From Streptomyces clavifer (GTDB lineage: Bacteria; Actinomycetota; Actinomycetes; Streptomycetales; Streptomycetaceae), in assembly GCA_014651175.1 (NCBI GenBank), contig BMWJ01000003.1:434001-498000 (forward strand): 64,000 nucleotides of DNA. Reading direction: 5' to 3'. Within the stretch, counting starts at the first letter, position 1; each line of letters opens with the position of its first letter. Shown here piece after piece: positions 59,884-64,000 of this stretch. The translations under genes and the position numbers were made by a program. Below the pieces are notes generated by a model. It made no database searches and was not told the DNA's origin. It saw nothing but the letters and a program-made list of their open reading frames with translations.

Positions 59884-62800
59884 ATGAGCACCCGACTGAT
59901 CCACCGCCCGGCCAGGACCGTCCGGCCCCCGGCCGCCACCCCGGCGCGCACCATCGAGGCCCCGCCCAACCTCCCCGAGGGGGTGATGGGCACCATCACA
60001 ATGTCGCTGCTTCCCGTCACGGGGGTCCTGTCGTCCGTCGTGCTGATGACCGTCGTACGAGGCAGCCAGTTCGCCGCACTGGGCGCGCTCATCCTCGCCG
60101 TCACTGCCATCGGCACCGTCGGGCTCCTCCTCTCCCCGTACGGCAGGGCCCATCGCACCCGAAGCACCCGGCGGAAGGCCTACCTCGCCTACGTCGAGGA
60201 CCTGCGTGAGGAGCTCGCATCGGAGGAGCGCGCGCGTCGGGAGCTCGCGGACGTGCTCGATCCGCCGCCGTATGCCCTGTACGACATCGTGCAGAACCCC
60301 GCCCGCCTGTGGGAACGCCGCCGGGGCGACGCGGACTTCCTGCGCGTGCGGGTGGGTATCGGGGAGGTGGCCGTGTGCGACCTGCAGATCGCCCGCAGGA
60401 GGCCCTCCGCCCTCTCGCCGCAGGATCCCTTCATGCTCAACGAGGCGTCGGCGCTGATGAACCGCTTCCGCACGGGGACCGAACTGCCCCTCACCGTGCC
60501 GCTGGACCGGGTCGGCAACATCAGCGTCATCGGCCCCCGCGAGGACTGCCTGCGCGTGGCCCGCGCCCTGCTCGTCCAGACCGCCGCGACCCACGCCCCC
60601 GACGACGTCGCCCTGGCACTCGCCGTACCCGGCGACCGGATCGCCGACTGGGAATGGGCGAAGTGGCTGCCCCACCTCCTGGACGCCGAACAGCTCGACG
60701 GCCCGGTCGCCGCCCGGCGCATCGCCCCCTCGGCCCCCCAGCTCGCCCGGCAGCTCGGCCCCGACCTGCGCCGCCGCGCCTCCTACGCGACCGAGCTGCG
60801 CCGGGACCCGGCCGGGCAGGACATCCCGGCCATGGCTCCCCCGCTCCTCGTCGTCATCGACGGACACGGCGAGGATGCCGTCGATCTGCCCCGCCCCGAC
60901 AACGCTGTCGGCCTGTCGGACATGGGCGTCACCGTCCTGCACCTGCTCGAACAGCGCGTTCAGGAACCGGGACACGTCGGCGTCCGGATCACTGTCGAAG
61001 GCTCCATGCTGCTCGTCGAGGACCTGCGCGAAGCCGAACCCATCAGCGCCCAGGGCATCGTCGACGAGGTCAGCTACCTCTTCGCCGGAGGCCTGGCCCG
61101 GATGCTGGCGCCCCTGCGACTGTCCACCGAAGCGCTGATGGACACCCCTCCGTCGGACACCGTCGGCCTGGCCGGACTGCTCGGGATCGACGACGTGGCA
61201 CGCCTCGACCTGCCACGGCTGTGGGCCCCACGCGACGAACACGCGTTCCTGCGCGTGCCCATCGGCATCAGCGACACGCACGAACCGGTGCTGCTCGACC
61301 TCAAGGACTCCTCGGAGCTCGGCATGGGCCCGCACGGCCTGTGTGTCGGCGCCGCCGGTTCGGGAAGGTCCGAGCTGCTGCGCTCCCTGATCCTCGCCCT
61401 GGTGACCACCCACCCGCCCGAGGACCTCGCCCTGCTCCTCATCGACCACGAGGACGGTGAGACCTTCGCGCCGTTCTCGATGCTTCCCCATGTCGCCGGA
61501 GTCATCACCGACCTGGAGAACGAGACAGGCCTCATCGAGCGCGTCGATGCCGCCCTCGTCGGTGAGGTGAACCGCCGCCGGCAGGCCCTCGAGGACGCGG
61601 GTGACATCACCGACATCGCGGAGTACGCCGCACTGCGCGCAGGTGCACGGCCCGAACTGGAGCCGCTGCCGCACCTGTTCGTCGTCATCGACGCGTTCGA
61701 CGAGGTGCTTGCCGCCAGGCCCGACTTCATCGACCTGCTCCTGTCCATCGGTCGCACCGGCGGCTCCCTGGGTGTGCATCTGCTCCTGTCCGGCCAACGG
61801 GTCGACGGCGTCGGCCTCAAGGGCCTGGACGCCTTCCTCTCGTACCGGATCGGTATGCGTACCCTCTCCGCCGACGAGTCGCGCACGGTCCTGGACACCA
61901 CGGACGCGTTCCACCTTCCGGCGGTGCCGGGCCACGGCTACCTCAAGGTGGTCGACACCGGTCAATACGAGCGCTTCAATGCCTGCCGCGTCTCCGGCGA
62001 CCACCAGGTGCCCACGCAGCGGGCGGTCGAGCCGAGGAGCGGGCCTCTCGCGCTGGAATACGCGGCCTTCAACACCTCCGCACCCGACGCCTCGGCCTCG
62101 GGAGATCGGGCGTCCGGGCGCCACGAGACCGGGCCGACCGAGCTGGAAGTCGTGGTCGAACAGCTGGAGGACGCCGCCGCCACGGCTGTACCCGGTATCT
62201 GGCTTCCTCCGCTGCCCGCAGCGCTCGCCCTCGACAAGGCCGCCGGTCCGCTGACGAACGGCCCACGCGGAATGCAGTTGGCCGGGCGGCGGGGCCCTCT
62301 CCGGGTTCCGCTCGGCCTGCTCGACGATCCGACCGCACAGTGGCAGGGACACTGGTACCTGGACCTCACGGTGGCCGGTGGCCACGCCGCCGTCATCGGT
62401 GGTCCGGAGTCCGGCAAGACGACCCTCCTGCGCACGCTGGTCCTGTCCCTCGCGCTCACCCACACCCCGCGGGAGGTCGGTGTCTACGGCCTCGACCTGG
62501 TCGGCGACGAGCTCCAGGCCCTCGCGGGACTGCCGCACGTCGGCGGCATCGCGGGCCGCGCCGAACCCGAACGCGCGGTGCGGACGGTCGAGATGGTGCG
62601 GAGCATGCTCGAAGCGCGCGAGGACCTCTTCCGCGAGCACGCCGTCGACTCCGTGGAGCACCTGCGCACCCTGCACCGGGCGGGCCGACTGCCCCAGCTG
62701 GCGTCTGCCGAGATCGTGCTGGTCGTCGACGGTTTCGACGCACTGCGCGAGGACTTCGACGAGCTGTACGACACGGTCGCCGACCTGCTGGAGCGGGGCG

Positions 62801-63861
62801 GTGACTACGGCATCCACGTCGTCGCCGGAATGCTCCACTGGAACGACGTGGGCATGGCCACCCAGGATTCGTTCGGCACCCGGGTCGAGCTGTGCCTGGG
62901 CGACCCCGGCGAATCGAGCATCGATCGCAGGCTCGCCGAGACGCTGTCACCCGACGAACCCGGCCGCGTCCTGACCGACGGCGGGCTGTTCGCCCACACC
63001 GCGCTCCCCCGAACGGACGGGATCGCGGACGACACCGACCTGGACGCGGCCCTCCACCGCACGGCTCGTACGGTCCGCGCCGCCTGGAGCGGTGCGGTCG
63101 CCGCGCCCGTCCTGGTGCTGCCCGACGTCCTGGAACGGGACCTGCTCCCCGGCCCGGACGCCGAGCCCGGGCGGGTGCCGATCGGTGTGGACCAGAACGC
63201 GCTCGCTCCCGTTCTGCTCGATCTCTTCGACGAGGACCAGCACCTTCTGATCCTCGGTGACGGCGGATGCGGCAAGACGAATCTCCTCAGGACCGTCGCC
63301 CAGGGCCTCATCGAGCGCTACGGCGAGGGCGAACTGATCTTCGCGGTCGTCGACCCGCGACAGGGTCTGCGCGGCGTGATCCCGGAGGAGTACGACGGCG
63401 GCCACGCCCACACCGCCAAGCTGTGCGAGCGGCTCGCCGCCGGACTCGCCACCGAGCTGGAGAAGCGGCTACCCGACGACGACACCGACACCGAGGACCC
63501 GGAGTCCGGCGGCTGGGGTACCGGCCCACGGATCGTGGTGCTCGTCGACGACTACGACGTGCTGATGGCGGACGGCCATTCACCGCTCGCCCCGTTCCTG
63601 CCGTACATCCAGTCGGCGGTGGACATCGGCCTCCACTTCGTCCTGACGCGCCAGGTGGCGGGCGCCTCGTGGGGCATGTACGAGCCGCTGGTCCACGGTC
63701 TGCGGGAGTCGGGGGCGACCGCCGTCCTCATGACCGGGGACCGCGGCGAAGGCCAGCTGTTCCCCGGGGTGTACGCGAGCCGGCAACAGGCGGGCCGGGG
63801 ACTGCTCATCCGCGAGGGCCGGCCGCACGGCCTGATCCAGACGGTGCACACGCCCGGCTGA
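59884..63861 (+). CDS. Second EccC with degenerate first ATPase domain
   Basis: 1325 residues, full length and in frame, about 80% identical by eye to the EccC at 45840. TM segments and all three FtsK-like domains are present. In D1 the Walker A reads GAAGSGRSE with Arg at 495 instead of Lys, the DYKGG motif has become DHEDG, and Walker B reads VVIDAFDEV with Ala at 604 instead of Glu. D2 (GGPESGKTT, VVDGFD) and D3 (GDGGCGKTN, LVDDYD) keep their P-loops. D1 is therefore probably unable to hydrolyse ATP. The intact frame with clustered motif losses suggests a non-catalytic or specialised subunit rather than random decay. No intact eccD accompanies it. Confidence 0.9.
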   Translation: MSTRLIHRPARTVRPPAATPARTIEAPPNLPEGVMGTITMSLLPVTGVLSSVVLMTVVRGSQFAALGALILAVTAIGTVGLLLSPYGRAHRTRSTRRKAYLAYVEDLREELASEERARRELADVLDPPPYALYDIVQNPARLWERRRGDADFLRVRVGIGEVAVCDLQIARRRPSALSPQDPFMLNEASALMNRFRTGTELPLTVPLDRVGNISVIGPREDCLRVARALLVQTAATHAPDDVALALAVPGDRIADWEWAKWLPHLLDAEQLDGPVAARRIAPSAPQLARQLGPDLRRRASYATELRRDPAGQDIPAMAPPLLVVIDGHGEDAVDLPRPDNAVGLSDMGVTVLHLLEQRVQEPGHVGVRITVEGSMLLVEDLREAEPISAQGIVDEVSYLFAGGLARMLAPLRLSTEALMDTPPSDTVGLAGLLGIDDVARLDLPRLWAPRDEHAFLRVPIGISDTHEPVLLDLKDSSELGMGPHGLCVGAAGSGRSELLRSLILALVTTHPPEDLALLLIDHEDGETFAPFSMLPHVAGVITDLENETGLIERVDAALVGEVNRRRQALEDAGDITDIAEYAALRAGARPELEPLPHLFVVIDAFDEVLAARPDFIDLLLSIGRTGGSLGVHLLLSGQRVDGVGLKGLDAFLSYRIGMRTLSADESRTVLDTTDAFHLPAVPGHGYLKVVDTGQYERFNACRVSGDHQVPTQRAVEPRSGPLALEYAAFNTSAPDASASGDRASGRHETGPTELEVVVEQLEDAAATAVPGIWLPPLPAALALDKAAGPLTNGPRGMQLAGRRGPLRVPLGLLDDPTAQWQGHWYLDLTVAGGHAAVIGGPESGKTTLLRTLVLSLALTHTPREVGVYGLDLVGDELQALAGLPHVGGIAGRAEPERAVRTVEMVRSMLEAREDLFREHAVDSVEHLRTLHRAGRLPQLASAEIVLVVDGFDALREDFDELYDTVADLLERGGDYGIHVVAGMLHWNDVGMATQDSFGTRVELCLGDPGESSIDRRLAETLSPDEPGRVLTDGGLFAHTALPRTDGIADDTDLDAALHRTARTVRAAWSGAVAAPVLVLPDVLERDLLPGPDAEPGRVPIGVDQNALAPVLLDLFDEDQHLLILGDGGCGKTNLLRTVAQGLIERYGEGELIFAVVDPRQGLRGVIPEEYDGGHAHTAKLCERLAAGLATELEKRLPDDDTDTEDPESGGWGTGPRIVVLVDDYDVLMADGHSPLAPFLPYIQSAVDIGLHFVLTRQVAGASWGMYEPLVHGLRESGATAVLMTGDRGEGQLFPGVYASRQQAGRGLLIREGRPHGLIQTVHTPG

Positions 63862-64000
63862 CACTCCGTACGCGGCCGGGAACAACCGGGAAGGAGGAAG
63901 GGCCGGACGGCCGCGCGCACGGAGGACGTCATCTCCTGCCTGTGAGCGGTCCCGTCACCGATGGCGCCGCCCGCGCACGAGCGGTCCGTCCGGGGGTGGG
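63862..64000 (+). pseudogene. Start remnant of a DUF6177-like gene and trailing sequence
   Basis: After the second eccC, GAAGGAGGAAGG at 63890-63901 resembles an RBS, and the following bases encode RTEDVISCL before TGA at about 63943, parallel to MTKDVIALT after the first eccC. No further similarity is visible, so the duplicated segment seems to end here or the gene has lost its frame. The window stops before more can be said. Confidence 0.45.

Larger units (their letters stand above)
58890..63935 (+). repeat. Diverged second copy of the eccD-minD-eccC segment
   Basis: Homology to the first copy begins at 58890 (compare 43115: CAGTTGGCCCGGAATC) and extends through the eccC stop to at least the beginning of the following gene, where 63918-63935 encodes TEDVIS like TKDVIA at 49857. 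The first copy spans about 6.75 kb, this copy about 5 kb because eccD and minD carry large deletions. Divergence is uneven: some blocks are nearly identical, others differ by 15% or more. Confidence 0.9.

Noticed and set aside
59770-62838. Minus-strand open frame of about 1000 codons opposite the second eccC
   Set aside because: The plus strand encodes full-length EccC; a similar minus-strand frame exists opposite the first copy, which reflects codon composition and not a gene.

Overview
The window is very GC-rich (about 70 to 73% by eye), has strong G/C third-codon bias and dense gene packing, and carries families typical of Streptomyces: SARP and LAL regulators, class III lanthionine synthetase, an actinobacterial type VII secretion locus, a SapA-like protein, a PS-10 type aminopeptidase and Tat-secreted glycosidase. 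I read it as a chromosomal segment of a Streptomyces species. No rRNA, tRNA or CRISPR array was seen.

Layout. 0.4-6.5 kb: RidA/HxlR divergent pair, an unknown protein, and a LacI-controlled three-gene carbohydrate operon (Gfo/Idh/MocA dehydrogenase, DUF993 protein, sugar isomerase-like TIM barrel) whose genes overlap by 4 nt. 6.7-26.6 kb: a composite RiPP region. It holds a class II LanM with an overlapping precursor-like peptide that has no cysteine, LAL and SARP regulators, a class III lanthipeptide unit (48-aa precursor, MFS transporter, LanKC), and, divergently, a tightly coupled operon of radical SAM/SPASM enzyme, haem-oxygenase-like protein, 80-aa small protein, cyclase-AAA-TPR regulator, cytosolic subtilase and GAF protein. 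26.7-36.3 kb: metabolic and secreted proteins (TIM barrel, GH3, lipoprotein, S37 aminopeptidase, SapA-like protein) and a fused ABC exporter. 36.7-42.6 kb: agmatinase-family enzyme, ThDP enzyme, sodium:solute symporter and a divergent PucR-type regulator that is frameshifted.

42.7-64 kb: a type VII secretion (ESX-like) locus: small membrane protein, EccD, MinD-like ATPase, EccC, DUF6177-like protein, two WXG100-size proteins, a DUF6507-like protein and a large polymorphic toxin whose C-terminal domain shows a caspase-like His/Cys pair, followed by a candidate immunity gene. Then comes a lower-GC stretch of immunity-like genes and broken genes (frameshifted Imm49, a gene with an internal amber stop, a toxin-domain remnant, an IS5 transposase relic). 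After this the eccD-minD-eccC block is repeated: eccD and minD have collapsed into a fused remnant, but the second eccC is full length and carries substitutions of the key Walker A Lys and Walker B Glu of its first ATPase domain.

The most unusual items are the cysteine-free LanM substrate, the hybrid lanthipeptide/radical-SAM locus with a shared divergent promoter containing long inverted and 11-bp-spaced direct repeats, the caspase-like T7SS toxin, and the EccC paralogue with a degenerate first ATPase domain.
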